Source of the DNA: an uncultured Paracoccaceae bacterium
GTDB lineage: Bacteria > Pseudomonadota > Alphaproteobacteria > Rhodobacterales > Rhodobacteraceae
Assembly: GCA_947501555.1 (NCBI GenBank)
Contig: CANMWG010000002.1
Location: 134,224-198,223, forward strand
DNA length: 64,000 bases
Direction: 5' to 3'
Shown here in pieces: positions 8,193-17,903 of this stretch. The translations under genes and the position numbers were made by a program. Under the pieces are notes generated by a model. It was not told the origin of the DNA and did not search any database. It saw nothing but the letters and a program-made list of their open reading frames with translations. Numbering within the stretch: position 1 is the first letter of the stretch; every line of letters begins with the position of its first letter.

Positions 8193-9065
8193 TTATTCGC
8201 CCCCGCCCAACTGGTGCACATAGGCGGTGACGGCCTTGATTTCGGCCTCGCTGAGCCGCTCCCCCCAGGGCGGCATCACCCCAAAGCGGGCGTAGCGCAC
8301 GGTTTCCTCTATTGCTGCGGCGTCGCCTCCGTAGAGCCAGATCGCATCCGTCAGGTTCGGTGCGCCCAGATCCCGGTTGCCGGTGCCTGTATCGCCGTGA
8401 CAGGCTGCGCAATTGTCCAAGAACAGCACTGATCCGGTGCCCGCCAGCGCCGCGTCATGCGGTTGCCCCGAAATCGCGAGCACGTGCTGGACGACGGCTT
8501 CAACCTCATCCTTGCTGAAAATCTCATCAAAGGCTGTCATTTCGGACCAACGGGCGTCCCAGTCTTCTTCATTCCGAATGCCGTGCCGCACGGTGTAGGC
8601 GATGTTGTCAAAATCGCCCCCCCAGAGCCAGTCATCATCCAGCAGGTTGGGATAGCCTTCGGCCCCCGCAGCCCCCGACCCGTGGCATTGCGAACAATTG
8701 TTCCGAAACACCGCCCCGCCCGCTGAGATGGCATAGCGGTTCAGGTCTTCGTTTGCGACCAGCGTATTGAGATCAGCTGCGGCCAGCTGCGCCGAGATGT
8801 CGGCATTGGCGTTTTCAAACCGGGCGATGTCTTGGGCGACCTCGCCCCGCGTGGAGTACCCAAGCAACCCGGCGGTCGCCCCGCTGATCATCGGCCAAGC
8901 CGGATAGGCGATGGAATAGCCGATCCCCCAGATGATTGTCAGATAGAGACAATACAGCCACCAGCGTGGCAGGGGATTGTTCAGTTCTTTGATCCCATCC
9001 CAGGCGTGCCCTGTTGTGTCGATGCCGGTGACGTCATCAATGTCGTGTTCAGTTTCGCTGCTCAT
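8193..9065 (-). CDS. ccoP: Cytochrome c oxidase cbb3-type subunit III (diheme)
   Basis: This 290-residue subunit carries electrons into the cbb3 oxidase at the cytoplasmic membrane. It has an N-terminal transmembrane helix (about 33-53) followed by two periplasmic cytochrome c domains with heme motifs CSQCH and CAACH; Met ligands are available in the following segments, for example GVMPPWG. It overlaps ccoQ by four bases (ATGA), so the two are translationally coupled. It is the last gene of ccoNOQP. Confidence 0.97.
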   Translation of the reverse strand: MSSETEHDIDDVTGIDTTGHAWDGIKELNNPLPRWWLYCLYLTIIWGIGYSIAYPAWPMISGATAGLLGYSTRGEVAQDIARFENANADISAQLAAADLNTLVANEDLNRYAISAGGAVFRNNCSQCHGSGAAGAEGYPNLLDDDWLWGGDFDNIAYTVRHGIRNEEDWDARWSEMTAFDEIFSKDEVEAVVQHVLAISGQPHDAALAGTGSVLFLDNCAACHGDTGTGNRDLGAPNLTDAIWLYGGDAAAIEETVRYARFGVMPPWGERLSEAEIKAVTAYVHQLGGGE

Positions 9066-9280
9066 GGTTGCAGCTCCTTGATCTTGCTACACATACAGCT
9101 GGCGCAATTGTTGGCGCAGCCCGGCGTGTCGTCGTTGCGGAAAGGGATATCGGCGATGTCCTGATGAACCGGTCTGCTGCCGGGCCGAAACACCCAGACC
9201 ACAACCCCGACAAAGAACAGGAACATGGCCAGCAAGACCCAGCTATCGGCGATTTCGCGCAGGATGGAATAGGTATCCAT
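9062..9280 (-). CDS. ccoQ: cbb3 oxidase subunit CcoQ with a cysteine-rich tail
   Basis: This 72-residue protein has one membrane helix (about 14-31) and is placed between ccoO and ccoP, as expected for CcoQ, which stabilises the cbb3 complex. Its C-terminus is odd: four Cys at 55, 59, 62 and 64 (pattern C-x3-C-x2-C-x-C) in a tail longer than the usual short charged end. That arrangement could bind a metal or form disulfides; this is inference. The start has a GGAAGAC-type ribosome site. Confidence 0.9.
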   Translation of the reverse strand: MDTYSILREIADSWVLLAMFLFFVGVVVWVFRPGSRPVHQDIADIPFRNDDTPGCANNCASCMCSKIKELQP

Positions 9281-9291
9281 TGGTGTCTTCC

Positions 9292-10038
9292 TTATCGGCT
9301 GGCGTCTGGGGTGAAGGTCGAGAAATCGACCGTGGTCCCCAGCATTTGCATATAGGCGATCAGCGCATCCATTTCGGACACGCCCGGTTCCCCGTCAAAG
9401 TTCCGGATTTGTGCGCCCGGATACCGTTCGAGCAGGTCGTCGTATGCATCGGTGTCCGGATCAGCCTGCGCCACAACATCGGCAGCGGCGACAGTGATCA
9501 TATCATCCGTATAGGGCACGCCCACGAACCGGTGCGTGGCCACCAGATCGGCGGTGTATTCCGGGTTCACATCATTATCGCGCAGATAGGCATAGCCGGG
9601 CATCACCGATTCCGGGACAACCGATTGTGGTTTGACCAAGTGATCGACATGCCATGCATCGGAATATTTGCCCCCCACCCGGGCCAAGTCTGGCCCGGTC
9701 CGCTTGGACCCCCATTGGAACGGGTGGTCATACATGGATTCCGCCGCGAGCGAGTAATGCCCGTAGCGTTCGACCTCATCCCGCATCGGCCTGATCATCT
9801 GGCTGTGGCAGACGTAGCACCCTTCGCGGATGTAGATCTCGCGCCCTGCCAGCTCAAGCGGGCTGTAAGGCCGCACGCCTTCCACTTCTTCGATGGTGTT
9901 TTCCAACCAGAAGAGCGGGGCGATTTCCACGATCCCCCCGATGGTGACAACCAGCAAGGATGAGACCAACAGCAAGGTCGGGCTGCGTTCAAGGATGGCG
10001 TGTTTGGCCAGAAAGCCCTTGGTATGTGTATCAGACAT
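9292..10038 (-). CDS. ccoO: Cytochrome c oxidase cbb3-type subunit II (monoheme)
   Basis: This 248-residue membrane-anchored cytochrome c has an N-terminal helix (about 21-42) and a heme motif in [14 protein letters not shown]. It relays electrons from CcoP to the CcoN active site. The length and the conserved [13 protein letters not shown] segment match CcoO. It sits 12 bp downstream of ccoN and 11 bp upstream of ccoQ in one operon. Confidence 0.97.
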   Translation of the reverse strand: MSDTHTKGFLAKHAILERSPTLLLVSSLLVVTIGGIVEIAPLFWLENTIEEVEGVRPYSPLELAGREIYIREGCYVCHSQMIRPMRDEVERYGHYSLAAESMYDHPFQWGSKRTGPDLARVGGKYSDAWHVDHLVKPQSVVPESVMPGYAYLRDNDVNPEYTADLVATHRFVGVPYTDDMITVAAADVVAQADPDTDAYDDLLERYPGAQIRNFDGEPGVSEMDALIAYMQMLGTTVDFSTFTPDASR

Positions 10039-10050
10039 GGCGGTGCTTCC

Positions 10051-11646
10051 TTATTCTGCGGGGATGCCAACCGGGGCCGCAACGCGTGCGCCACCCCAGA
10101 TGGTCATGAACATGTTCCAGACCATGATCAGCGCACCGGTGAGATACAAAACCCCACCCAAGCCGCGCACCACATACATTGGAAACTTGGCAGATACGGT
10201 GTCGGCAAAGCTGTTCACCAGGAAGCCGTTGGCATCCACTTCGCGCCACATCAGCCCTTCCATGATGCCCGTCACCCACATGGAGGCCGCGTAGAGAATG
10301 ATGCCGATTGTCGCCAACCAGAAGTGCCAGTTGATCGCGGACATCGAGTGCATCTGCGCCCGTCCCCAAAGTTTGGGCGTCAGGAAATAGAGTGCCCCAA
10401 AGGTGATCATCCCGTTCCAACCAAGTGCCCCAGAATGCACGTGTCCAATGGTCCAATCGGTGTAGTGCGACAGGCTGTTGACCGCCCGGATCGACATCAT
10501 TGGTCCTTCGAATGTGGACATCCCGTAGAAGGCCAAGCTGATCACGAACATCCGCAGGACCGGATCGGTCCGCAGCTTATCCCAGGCCCCTTGCAGGGTC
10601 ATCAAGCCGTTGATCATCCCGCCCCAGCTGGGCATCCACAAGATGATTGAAAACACCATGCCCAGCGTCGATGCCCAATCTGGCAATGCCGTGTAGTGCA
10701 GGTGGTGGGGCCCCGCCCAGATATACAGGAAAATCAGCGCCCAGAAGTGGATGATTGACAGTTTGTAGCTATAGACCGGCCGCCCGGCCTGTTTGGGCAC
10801 GAAGTAATACATCATGCCCAGGAACCCCGCCGTCAGGAAGAACCCAACCGCGTTATGCCCGTACCACCATTGCGTCATCGCGTCCTGCACACCACCAAAG
10901 ATCTGGACAGATTTGCTGCCCCAGATGCTGACAGGGATACTGATATTATTGACGATATGCAGCATCGCTACGGTGATGATGAAGCTTAGCAAGAACCAGT
11001 TGGCCACATAGATGTGCTTTTCAGTCCGCTTGAAAATTGTCCCCAGATAGACCAGCAAAAACGCAACCCAGACGATGGTCAGCCATAGGTCAACGTACCA
11101 TTCAGGCTCGGCGTATTCTTTGGATTGGGTCGCCCCTAACAGGTAGCCTGTCGCGGCCAGGACGATAAACAAATTGTACCCCCAAAACACAAACCACGCC
11201 AGGTTGCCGCCCCATAACCGTGCCCCGCAGGTGCGTTGCACGATATAAAAGGACGACATGATCAGGGCGTTCCCTCCGAACGCGAAAATCACCGCAGATG
11301 TATGCAGTGGGCGCAGCCGTCCGAAATTGCCGTAGGGTTGCAGGACTTCAAAGTTCAGCGCAGGAAAGGCCAGCTGAAAGGCGATGACGACCCCCACCAG
11401 AAAGCCAACGACACCCCAAAGCCCGGTCGCAATGACCCCGGCCCGCACCACATCATCCATGTAGCCGTGGGGCGTCGCTTTCACCGGCTCATCAATGCTG
11501 CGCAGCACCCGGATGAACATATAGCCCGACACGCCAAGAATGATCATGGCGTGCAGGATATAGGCCGGATCACGCCCCCAATTCGCAGCAATCGCGGCAA
11601 AAAGGGCGGTGCACCCCAGCGCGATCAGCTTGAAATAGTTCCCCAT
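10051..11646 (-). CDS. ccoN: Cytochrome c oxidase cbb3-type subunit I
   Basis: This 531-residue catalytic subunit reduces O2 to water at a heme b3-CuB site in the membrane. It has about 12-14 membrane helices and the expected His-rich segments, for example [17 protein letters not shown] and [15 protein letters not shown] (CuB region). I start it at 11646, where GGAAGGG lies 9 bases upstream and the length matches known CcoN; the frame continues upstream to 12006 but would overlap the promoter and a divergent gene. An FNR box lies about 90 bases upstream, which predicts induction at low oxygen. Confidence 0.97.
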   Translation of the reverse strand: MGNYFKLIALGCTALFAAIAANWGRDPAYILHAMIILGVSGYMFIRVLRSIDEPVKATPHGYMDDVVRAGVIATGLWGVVGFLVGVVIAFQLAFPALNFEVLQPYGNFGRLRPLHTSAVIFAFGGNALIMSSFYIVQRTCGARLWGGNLAWFVFWGYNLFIVLAATGYLLGATQSKEYAEPEWYVDLWLTIVWVAFLLVYLGTIFKRTEKHIYVANWFLLSFIITVAMLHIVNNISIPVSIWGSKSVQIFGGVQDAMTQWWYGHNAVGFFLTAGFLGMMYYFVPKQAGRPVYSYKLSIIHFWALIFLYIWAGPHHLHYTALPDWASTLGMVFSIILWMPSWGGMINGLMTLQGAWDKLRTDPVLRMFVISLAFYGMSTFEGPMMSIRAVNSLSHYTDWTIGHVHSGALGWNGMITFGALYFLTPKLWGRAQMHSMSAINWHFWLATIGIILYAASMWVTGIMEGLMWREVDANGFLVNSFADTVSAKFPMYVVRGLGGVLYLTGALIMVWNMFMTIWGGARVAAPVGIPAE

Positions 11647-11734
11647 AAGAATGTCCCTTCCTTTGCCGTACCCAAAACAGGGTCCGGCAGTTCCTTGGTC
11701 GTTTTGCTTATGTGGGCGCGGCGGCGTTGCGTCT

Positions 11735-11748
11735 TTGATGTGGATCAA
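11735..11748. promoter_or_regulatory. FNR box upstream of ccoNOQP
   Basis: TTGATGTGGATCAA is an exact match to the FNR/FnrL consensus TTGAT-N4-ATCAA. It lies 88 bp from the ccoN start and 128 bp from the divergent 430-residue gene, so it could serve both directions. The cognate regulator gene fnrL is 2.4 kb away. Confidence 0.9.
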
Positions 11749-11876
11749 AAGCGGCTTGCTTGTTTCAGTTGCTGCAAGAGACCCGAGAAAAAGAAACCAG
11801 CCGCTGTCATGAATAAGACAACGGCGGTTTTGGCGGGCGCTATGGTTTTCCCAAAGGCACATGAAAGGATGAACAG

Positions 11877-13169
11877 ATGGGCGATATCCCAAAACTAAAC
11901 TCGAACAGCGGCGTAGCGAATCCCGACGCATCGCGGCTGGAAGATCAACCAATTCCGGGGCGCACAGGGCAGCCCAACACCAATGCAAACACCCGTGATG
12001 CACCACCCCCTCGGATGGAGGCTGCCGACAGAACCCGACCCGCAGACCCAGTCAAGCTCGCCATGACCTATTTTAGAAACCCGAAATCGCCGGTTGATGA
12101 GGTGAAAGGCAAAATCCCGACGCCAAAGCAGATTAACTATTTGGTCGCAGAATTCGGTCCAGCGGACACCTCACCCCCGAAAGCTCATCGCTACACTTAC
12201 AATCGCGCTACCCAGGAGATGGAGCCCGTAGCTATCGCCCGGTCCGAGCTTGAAATAGAACCAATCGAGATTCTTCATGCTCTGTTTTGCGAAAATATGG
12301 CAAACCTTGACCAGGCAACCCTTGTAGAGATTATGGAAGACCGTCCGCTCCTTCTGCAATTGCAGAATTTCTTGGCGGCGACGAATGGGCAGGGAAAAGT
12401 TGAATTTGTCGATACGATACCTCAGGGGGCCCAAGTTGAAGGCGAATACATCGGATTAAACGAATATCATTTGGATGCCGAAGAGCGGCAGGAGGAAGAT
12501 ATCAATCTACATCAGGCCTTGCGCGATGCCCTGCATATGACGCCGAACAGGGTCACCGACGCGGCCTCACAACAGCAGATACGAGCAGAGAGAATACTCG
12601 GCAAGATAATTGACAAAGATGACCTGACTCACATTGATCAAGAGGTCTTGGAAGACATCAAAAAAGACCGGGAACTCTTGCTGAAACTCGAAGGTTTTTT
12701 GGCAAGAACCCAAAATCGAGGTGACATTGTTTTTCGCGACATCGAGGCACCAGAGGTGAGTTACAGCTCGTCCACCATAAGCCTGCCAGAGTACCATTTG
12801 GACGAAGGGTCGCGACTGCTGGAAAATGAAAATCTGCATGACGCTCTGCGCGCTGGCTTCAACATGTCTCCGCTCGAACGCCCCACAGTTGCGCCTGAGA
12901 ATTTACCGGAATGGATGAATGTTTCAGAAGAAGCCCTGCAGGAACTGGACGCAATTCTTGATGGGACAAACCAAGATGCTCCGGCAGATCCGAACGTACG
13001 GCCTGCAGATGGAGCCGCCATCGCACGACCCTCTTCACAATTCGACCGTCTGCCACCCGCAGAAAAGCTGACGGCTGTCCGCGATTTTTGGACCCTGGAA
13101 CAATTGGAGAATCCACAGCCTGTTTCGCCTGAACGGTCAAACCGCATCGATGACACTGACGCCAACTGA
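11877..13169 (+). CDS. Uncharacterised protein with an internal tandem duplication
   Basis: I do not recognise this 430-residue acidic, apparently cytosolic protein. Residues 1-60 are Pro/Asn/Asp-rich and probably disordered. Two copies of a roughly 93-residue unit follow at 131-223 (12267-12545) and 239-332 (12591-12872). Both share an IL start, a D-R-x-LLL-x-L-x-x-FLA-x-T block, a V-x-F-x-D strand, the core L-x-EYHLD, and LH-x-ALR-x(3)-M-x-P. A third Pro-rich tail (365-430) ends the protein. It has no signal peptide or membrane helix. The start has AAAGGA 8 bases upstream. It diverges from ccoN across the FNR box. Confidence 0.75.
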   Translation: MGDIPKLNSNSGVANPDASRLEDQPIPGRTGQPNTNANTRDAPPPRMEAADRTRPADPVKLAMTYFRNPKSPVDEVKGKIPTPKQINYLVAEFGPADTSPPKAHRYTYNRATQEMEPVAIARSELEIEPIEILHALFCENMANLDQATLVEIMEDRPLLLQLQNFLAATNGQGKVEFVDTIPQGAQVEGEYIGLNEYHLDAEERQEEDINLHQALRDALHMTPNRVTDAASQQQIRAERILGKIIDKDDLTHIDQEVLEDIKKDRELLLKLEGFLARTQNRGDIVFRDIEAPEVSYSSSTISLPEYHLDEGSRLLENENLHDALRAGFNMSPLERPTVAPENLPEWMNVSEEALQELDAILDGTNQDAPADPNVRPADGAAIARPSSQFDRLPPAEKLTAVRDFWTLEQLENPQPVSPERSNRIDDTDAN

Positions 13170-13181
13170 CCAGCCGTTCAT

Positions 13182-13195
13182 TTGACCTAGATCAA
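13182..13195. promoter_or_regulatory. Near-consensus FNR box upstream of usp
   Basis: TTGACCTAGATCAA matches TTGAT-N4-ATCAA with one change (T to C in the left half). It lies 98 bp upstream of the usp start and 13 bp past the stop of the preceding gene, a position consistent with activation of usp by FnrL. Confidence 0.75.
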
Positions 13196-13200
13196 GACAC

Positions 13201-13238
13201 CCGCTCCTCGTTCCCGGCATAGTCGGGTCAAGGAGCGG
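13201..13238 (+). other. Nested inverted repeat in the usp leader
   Basis: CCGCTCCT (13201-13208) pairs with AGGAGCGG (13231-13238), and inside it CCCG pairs with CGGG around GCATAGT. It begins 6 bp after the FNR box, so it covers the promoter or the first transcribed bases of usp. It may also terminate the upstream 430-residue gene. Confidence 0.45.
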
Positions 13239-13292
13239 TTTCGCGCGAACAATCGCCCCCTGACGTTCAACCGGAATGGGGAAGACCAGCCA

Positions 13293-14126
13293 ATGTCGTA
13301 CAAAATCATCGCAACAATTCTGACCGAAACAGATGACGCCACAGAGGGCCTTGATGCGGCAATCGCACTTGCCGACCGCATGAATGCGCATCTTGATATC
13401 TATGTCGTCACAATCAGCCACACCGAGACGAACAATTACCTGATGGGCGCAGAGGCACTGATGATCGCCGAGCAAACGCGCGATGCCATGGACCAACGCG
13501 ATAAGCTGGTGACTTGGGTCAATACCCGAATGCGCGGAGAGGTCCTGCGTTGGGTGCTACAGCCTGCCACCGTACAGGGCCCAGCCTTGTCGGCGTATCT
13601 GGCGCGCAAGCTGCGGTTTTCGGACCTTGTCGTCTTGCCCCGGCCCTATCAGGATAACCCCGAAGCCGCCCATCTGGTTGAGGCCTGCCTGTTCAACGCC
13701 GAACGCCCGGTTCTGATGATCCCGAAGGGGTGCAAAGCCCCCGAGGCGGGCGGGCACGTGCTGATGGGCTGGAATGACGGGGCCGAGGCCTTGGCCGCCG
13801 CACGTGCCGCCCTGCCCTTGTTACAGCAAGCCGAAGTTGCGGATATCTGCATCATCGACCCGCCAAACCATGCCGCCGAGCGCTCGGACCCGGGTGGAGC
13901 GATGGCGCAATATTTAATGCGGCACGGCACCAAATCCGAAGTCGCCGTTCTGGCCAAAACCGAACCACATGTCAGCGACATCCTGTTACGACGGGCCAAA
14001 GAAGTGGGTGCAAAGATGATTGTCAGCGGCGCCTATGGGCATTCGCGCCTGCGCGAGGCTGTCTTTGGAGGGGCGACGCGCAATCTGTTGGAACAAGCCG
14101 ATTTGCCAATCCTGATGTCACGGTAG
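13293..14126 (+). CDS. Tandem universal stress protein
   Basis: This 277-residue protein holds two UspA-like domains (about 1-145 and 150-277). The second keeps a nucleotide-binding type motif, GAYGHSRLREAVFGGATRNLL, of the G-x2-G-x9-G-(S/T) kind; the first is degenerate. Such proteins support survival under energy limitation or hypoxia. It stands beside fnrL and has an FNR box upstream, so oxygen-dependent control is likely. It converges on fnrL, with 50 bp between the stops. Confidence 0.9.
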   Translation: MSYKIIATILTETDDATEGLDAAIALADRMNAHLDIYVVTISHTETNNYLMGAEALMIAEQTRDAMDQRDKLVTWVNTRMRGEVLRWVLQPATVQGPALSAYLARKLRFSDLVVLPRPYQDNPEAAHLVEACLFNAERPVLMIPKGCKAPEAGGHVLMGWNDGAEALAAARAALPLLQQAEVADICIIDPPNHAAERSDPGGAMAQYLMRHGTKSEVAVLAKTEPHVSDILLRRAKEVGAKMIVSGAYGHSRLREAVFGGATRNLLEQADLPILMSR

Positions 14127-14176
14127 ACCCGGTGCGACGGTCTTGGCCGCATCACGTCTTTAGTCGCGTCCGACCT

Positions 14177-14896
14177 TTATGCGTCTTCGCCGGTTTCAGA
14201 TTTAAGATTTTCCAAATCAGGCACCCGAATGTCCCGCCGTTCATCAAAGGCGATCACCCCATCCTTTTTCAGCGATGACATCTGCCGACTAACAGTTTCG
14301 ATGGTTAACCCAAGATAGTTCGCCATGGTCTCGCGGGTGATGGGCAGCGTGAAGGCGGTCTGCGCCGCCTCGCCGGGTTTCAACGCCTGCATCCGTGTCG
14401 CGATCATATAAAGCAGCGATGCGATCTTTTCGCGTGCCGTCTTGCGGCCCAACACCAGCATCCATTCACGGGCAGCGTCCAATTCATCTAGGGTCATTTC
14501 CAGAAGCCGCTCGCCCACATGTGGGGTGTTTTTGATCATCGCCTCAAATGGTTTGCGCCGAAAGCAGCAGAGCTTCACGTCGGTCTCGGCGATCACATCA
14601 CAATCAATGCTTTCGCGATGCGGCCGCCCCATGAAGTCGCCGGGCAACAAAAGCCCAACCATCTGCACCCGACCGTCGGGCATGGTGCGGGTCAGACTGG
14701 ATACACCCGACACGATGGAGCCCACAAATTCCAGCAAATCACCTGCGAAGAATATGGTCTGTCCCGCCGCATAAGAGCGATAATATTTGATCTGCTCTAG
14801 TTCAACCAACTCATCCGGTTCGCATTTCGAACAGACGGCATTGTAACGGATCGGACAATCTGCGCATGAATTCAGCTGCGGAACGGCAAGGCTCAT
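14177..14896 (-). CDS. fnrL: Crp/Fnr family oxygen sensor FnrL
   Basis: This 239-residue regulator has an N-terminal Cys cluster (Cys11, 14, 22, 25) and a central Cys99, enough ligands for the O2-labile [4Fe-4S] cluster. A cNMP-binding-type beta barrel, a dimer helix and a C-terminal helix-turn-helix follow; the recognition helix reads ETVSRQMSSL, with the Glu and Ser-Arg that read TTGAT. It is the obvious regulator for the FNR boxes at 11735 and 13182. Only a half-site (ATCAA at 14911-14915) lies in its own promoter region. Confidence 0.95.
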   Translation of the reverse strand: MSLAVPQLNSCADCPIRYNAVCSKCEPDELVELEQIKYYRSYAAGQTIFFAGDLLEFVGSIVSGVSSLTRTMPDGRVQMVGLLLPGDFMGRPHRESIDCDVIAETDVKLCCFRRKPFEAMIKNTPHVGERLLEMTLDELDAAREWMLVLGRKTAREKIASLLYMIATRMQALKPGEAAQTAFTLPITRETMANYLGLTIETVSRQMSSLKKDGVIAFDERRDIRVPDLENLKSETGEDA

Positions 14897-15027
14897 GATG
14901 AAGGTCCCCGATCAAATGGTTATCGTCATTATGCCCGAGGCATCACCGGTATGCCACGCGAAAAACCGTCGCAGATCAACGATTGCCGACAAGATCCAGC
15001 CACTGTCAGTTCACTACGCCGCGTCGA

Positions 15028-15807
15028 TTAACGCCCTACAATTTGCGATAACTCTGCCGCAGCTTTCTGTAATTCCGCCAGGTACCCTTTGAGTTCGGTG
15101 ACATGGCGGCGCTGTTCTGGCGCATGGATCGACAAGGTCGAGAGCAGACGCCCCCGGTCATCCAGTATCGGCACCGCGATGGCGGTCATACCAGCCATGA
15201 ACTCCTGATCGTCGGTCGAGTACCCGCGTTCACGGGTCCGCGCCAACTCGGCCTCGAGCTCTTTGGGGTCCGTCAACGTGCGCTCTGTTTTTTGTTCAAG
15301 ATGGTAACTGCGCAAAAAACGTTCCAGATAATCAGTGCGCAGGGTCGACAAATACATCTTGCCGCTGGCTGTGCAGTGAAACGGCACCTGCGTGCCCACC
15401 GGCAGTTGAATGCGCAATGGCCAATGGGTTTCAACCCGGTCCAGATAGAACATGCCGTCGCGCTCTGGGATGGCAATATTGCAGGTCTCGCCCACTGACA
15501 CTGCCAAGGACTTCAGTACCGCCAGGCGGACCGTGCGCACCCTTTCTGAAGACAGCGTATTGGTCGACAACAAACGCAACCTGCGGCCCGGACTATAGGA
15601 CCTGCCATCAATATCGCGCTGCAAGAACCCCTCGGCCTCGGCTGTGGCAAACAACCGGTGGATCGTCGGCTTGGGCAAACCCAACGTTTCATTGACTGTC
15701 GACGGGGTGACAGGCACGCCTGCGCGGGCCACCTCCTCAAGCAGCATCAGCAGCCGGAGGTTTGTGGGGATTTGAGCCGTTGTTTCGGCGGGATCGTCTT
15801 GCACCAT
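15028..15807 (-). CDS. IclR family transcriptional regulator
   Basis: This 259-residue protein has an N-terminal winged helix (NLRLLMLLEEVARAG, then NETLGLPKPTIHRLFATAE as the recognition helix) and a C-terminal IclR ligand-binding domain with the conserved HCTASGKMYLS and EFMAGMTAIAVPI segments. It follows dctM by 7 bp, so it is the last gene of a dctPQM operon and probably senses the transported acid or a metabolite of it. Confidence 0.92.
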   Translation of the reverse strand: MVQDDPAETTAQIPTNLRLLMLLEEVARAGVPVTPSTVNETLGLPKPTIHRLFATAEAEGFLQRDIDGRSYSPGRRLRLLSTNTLSSERVRTVRLAVLKSLAVSVGETCNIAIPERDGMFYLDRVETHWPLRIQLPVGTQVPFHCTASGKMYLSTLRTDYLERFLRSYHLEQKTERTLTDPKELEAELARTRERGYSTDDQEFMAGMTAIAVPILDDRGRLLSTLSIHAPEQRRHVTELKGYLAELQKAAAELSQIVGR

Positions 15808-15814
15808 TAAGTCA

Positions 15815-17173
15815 TCATCTACCCGGTAGAATGGCTAATGCGGTTTCCGGTACCAGCGCCACAAAGAACCAAACACTGATCAATGCGATCAGATACGGGA
15901 TGATGTAACGCAAAAGCCGGAAGTAGGGAACACCGGTCACTCCGGACGCCACGTAAAGGTTAAGACCGTAAGGGGGAGTAATAAACCCAATCGAAGCCCC
16001 TACCAAAAAAATCACCGCGAAGTGGATTGGATCAATCCCAACCGACGCCGCAATGGGCGCAAGGATCGGGGCCAGAATGATTGTCACAGGTAAAGATTCC
16101 AAGATCATCCCTGTCACAAACACGATCGCCATCGACGTGAACAAGACAGCATAGTACCCGCCCATCCCCGTCACGAAATCACCGATAAAGTCCTTGGCCC
16201 CCAATGATGACATCACCTGTTGCATCGCAACCGAGACCGCAATCAAAGGCACCAGAATGCCCGTGATCTGCGCGGAGCGAGACACGATAGAAGGCACCTG
16301 CGGCAGGGTAAAACCCTGCACCACGAACATTGAAGCATAGCCCTTCTGCTCAACGGGTATATCCGCAGAGGCCCCCATCACCTTGTTCAAAGGATAGCAC
16401 AGCAGCCCGATAAACACACAAAAGCCAACGGTCACACCCGCCGCCTCAGTCGGGGAGAATTTGCCGGTGTAGATGCCCCAAAGCACCAGCCCTATGGCAA
16501 AGAAGCCTAACCAAGCCCCAATTGCCGTCTTGGTGATCCGGGAAATCGACAGACGGATCAGGAAGCCCCAGCCGTTGACCGTACAAACGACAAACGCAGC
16601 CGTCATCATACCCAAGACCATCAAAGAACCCGGAATGATCCCAGCCACAAACAGATCAGAAATTGGCAGGTTCAGCAGAAAGCCATAGACGATGAAGATG
16701 ATTGAGGGCGGGATGATGATCCCAACCGTACCACCAGCTGCTGCGGTGGCCGCCGAAAAACGTTCATCATATCCACCTTTGACCATCTCAGGGTGCAGCA
16801 TAGATCCGATGGTGGCCGTCGTGGCCGAGTTCGACCCCGAAATCGCAGCAAAAAGCCCACATGCGGCGATCGAGGCCATGGCCAATCCGCCCCGTAACCA
16901 TCCCAGACAGGAATAGGCAAAATCCGATAATCGGCGGGCAATGCCGGATTGGTTGATCAAGTCACCGGTCAGAATGAACAAGGGCATCGCAAGCAAGGCA
17001 AAGCCTTTACTGAACACATTGATCAGCTCATTGCCCGTGTTGGCCAACGGCAGATCAATCACAAAACTACAACCGATGACCCAGTAAAAGATCACCAGTA
17101 AAACGGGCGTACCAAGCATAAAGAACAGCGTCACGGCAATTGAGATAAGCGTAATCCAGGTTCCATCCGACAT
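15815..17173 (-). CDS. dctM: TRAP transporter large permease, DctM type
   Basis: This 452-residue protein has about 12 membrane helices and the DctM-family segments PLFILTGDLINQSG and GSNSATTATIGSMLHPEM. It is the transport subunit of a sodium-driven tripartite uptake system. I start it at 17173, where the ATG shares its A with the dctQ stop codon; the frame continues upstream into dctQ but without a ribosome site. The ligand is not told by the permease. Confidence 0.94.
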   Translation of the reverse strand: MSDGTWITLISIAVTLFFMLGTPVLLVIFYWVIGCSFVIDLPLANTGNELINVFSKGFALLAMPLFILTGDLINQSGIARRLSDFAYSCLGWLRGGLAMASIAACGLFAAISGSNSATTATIGSMLHPEMVKGGYDERFSAATAAAGGTVGIIIPPSIIFIVYGFLLNLPISDLFVAGIIPGSLMVLGMMTAAFVVCTVNGWGFLIRLSISRITKTAIGAWLGFFAIGLVLWGIYTGKFSPTEAAGVTVGFCVFIGLLCYPLNKVMGASADIPVEQKGYASMFVVQGFTLPQVPSIVSRSAQITGILVPLIAVSVAMQQVMSSLGAKDFIGDFVTGMGGYYAVLFTSMAIVFVTGMILESLPVTIILAPILAPIAASVGIDPIHFAVIFLVGASIGFITPPYGLNLYVASGVTGVPYFRLLRYIIPYLIALISVWFFVALVPETALAILPGR

Positions 17174-17841
17174 CAGACATCCCCCCCGATGACGGCTTGC
17201 TTGATGATTGGGGTCCCGGCCCTGTAGTTGCCGTAATCCTCTAGCCAATTGCCAATGACCCGTCCGGACATCAGCGTAAATGCAATGGGAACGGTGATGT
17301 AGAACCACCATTTCATGACATCATCCACCCCGTCGACCAGCTGGAAGTTGTCAGCCGACAAGACAGTGAACCGCAGTGAAGTGGTGATCGCAATCCAGCA
17401 AAACCCGAACCACAAAATGGCATCAAGGGTCAGTGCCCCGATCTGACCGGTAGGGCGCATCTTGCCCCGAAATTCACTAAAGCTCAGATGGGTGCGCAGT
17501 TTGACGTTATAGGAACAGGCGAACCAGGCCATGACCATAAACAAAAACGGCGGCACCGTTGTTGAGCCTGACCATTGATTAGAGAAAACAAAGCGATCAA
17601 TCACGCCCCAGCAAATGATACCGGCAATGACCAGATACATCACAACCGACACAGTCCGTTCCAGGTGTCGTTCCATAAAAGGGATCGCCCTGTAAAACAG
17701 ATGCGCCAAAAGCCCCCCGAAAAGTGTGAAAACAAAACAGAAAAGCCACATGCCGTCGGCATCAAAGGCCTGGCGCATATCCCAGGTGCTGCCCGAGAAA
17801 ATAGCAGGGACAACGGCCACTGCCTCAGCAAAAATTGACAT
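17173..17841 (-). CDS. dctQ: TRAP transporter small permease, DctQ type
   Basis: This 222-residue protein has four membrane helices, the normal layout for the DctQ subunit that docks the binding protein onto DctM. It is longer than many DctQ proteins because of an extended loop between helices 2 and 3. It overlaps dctM by one base. A strong hairpin (17904-17935) separates it from the upstream binding-protein gene. Confidence 0.9.
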   Translation of the reverse strand: MSIFAEAVAVVPAIFSGSTWDMRQAFDADGMWLFCFVFTLFGGLLAHLFYRAIPFMERHLERTVSVVMYLVIAGIICWGVIDRFVFSNQWSGSTTVPPFLFMVMAWFACSYNVKLRTHLSFSEFRGKMRPTGQIGALTLDAILWFGFCWIAITTSLRFTVLSADNFQLVDGVDDVMKWWFYITVPIAFTLMSGRVIGNWLEDYGNYRAGTPIIKQAVIGGDV

Positions 17842-17903
17842 CTAGGTCTCCCCCCTAATGTGTCAGAATGCCACCACTTTAAGGCGGTCTTTTCTTGTGG
17901 AAA

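Noticed and set aside
11647-12006. A 120-residue extension of ccoN
   Set aside because: It would cover the FNR box and part of the divergent gene; the start at 11646 has a good ribosome site and gives the family length.
14911-14915. An FNR site for fnrL autoregulation
   Set aside because: Only one half-site (ATCAA) is present; the other half does not match.
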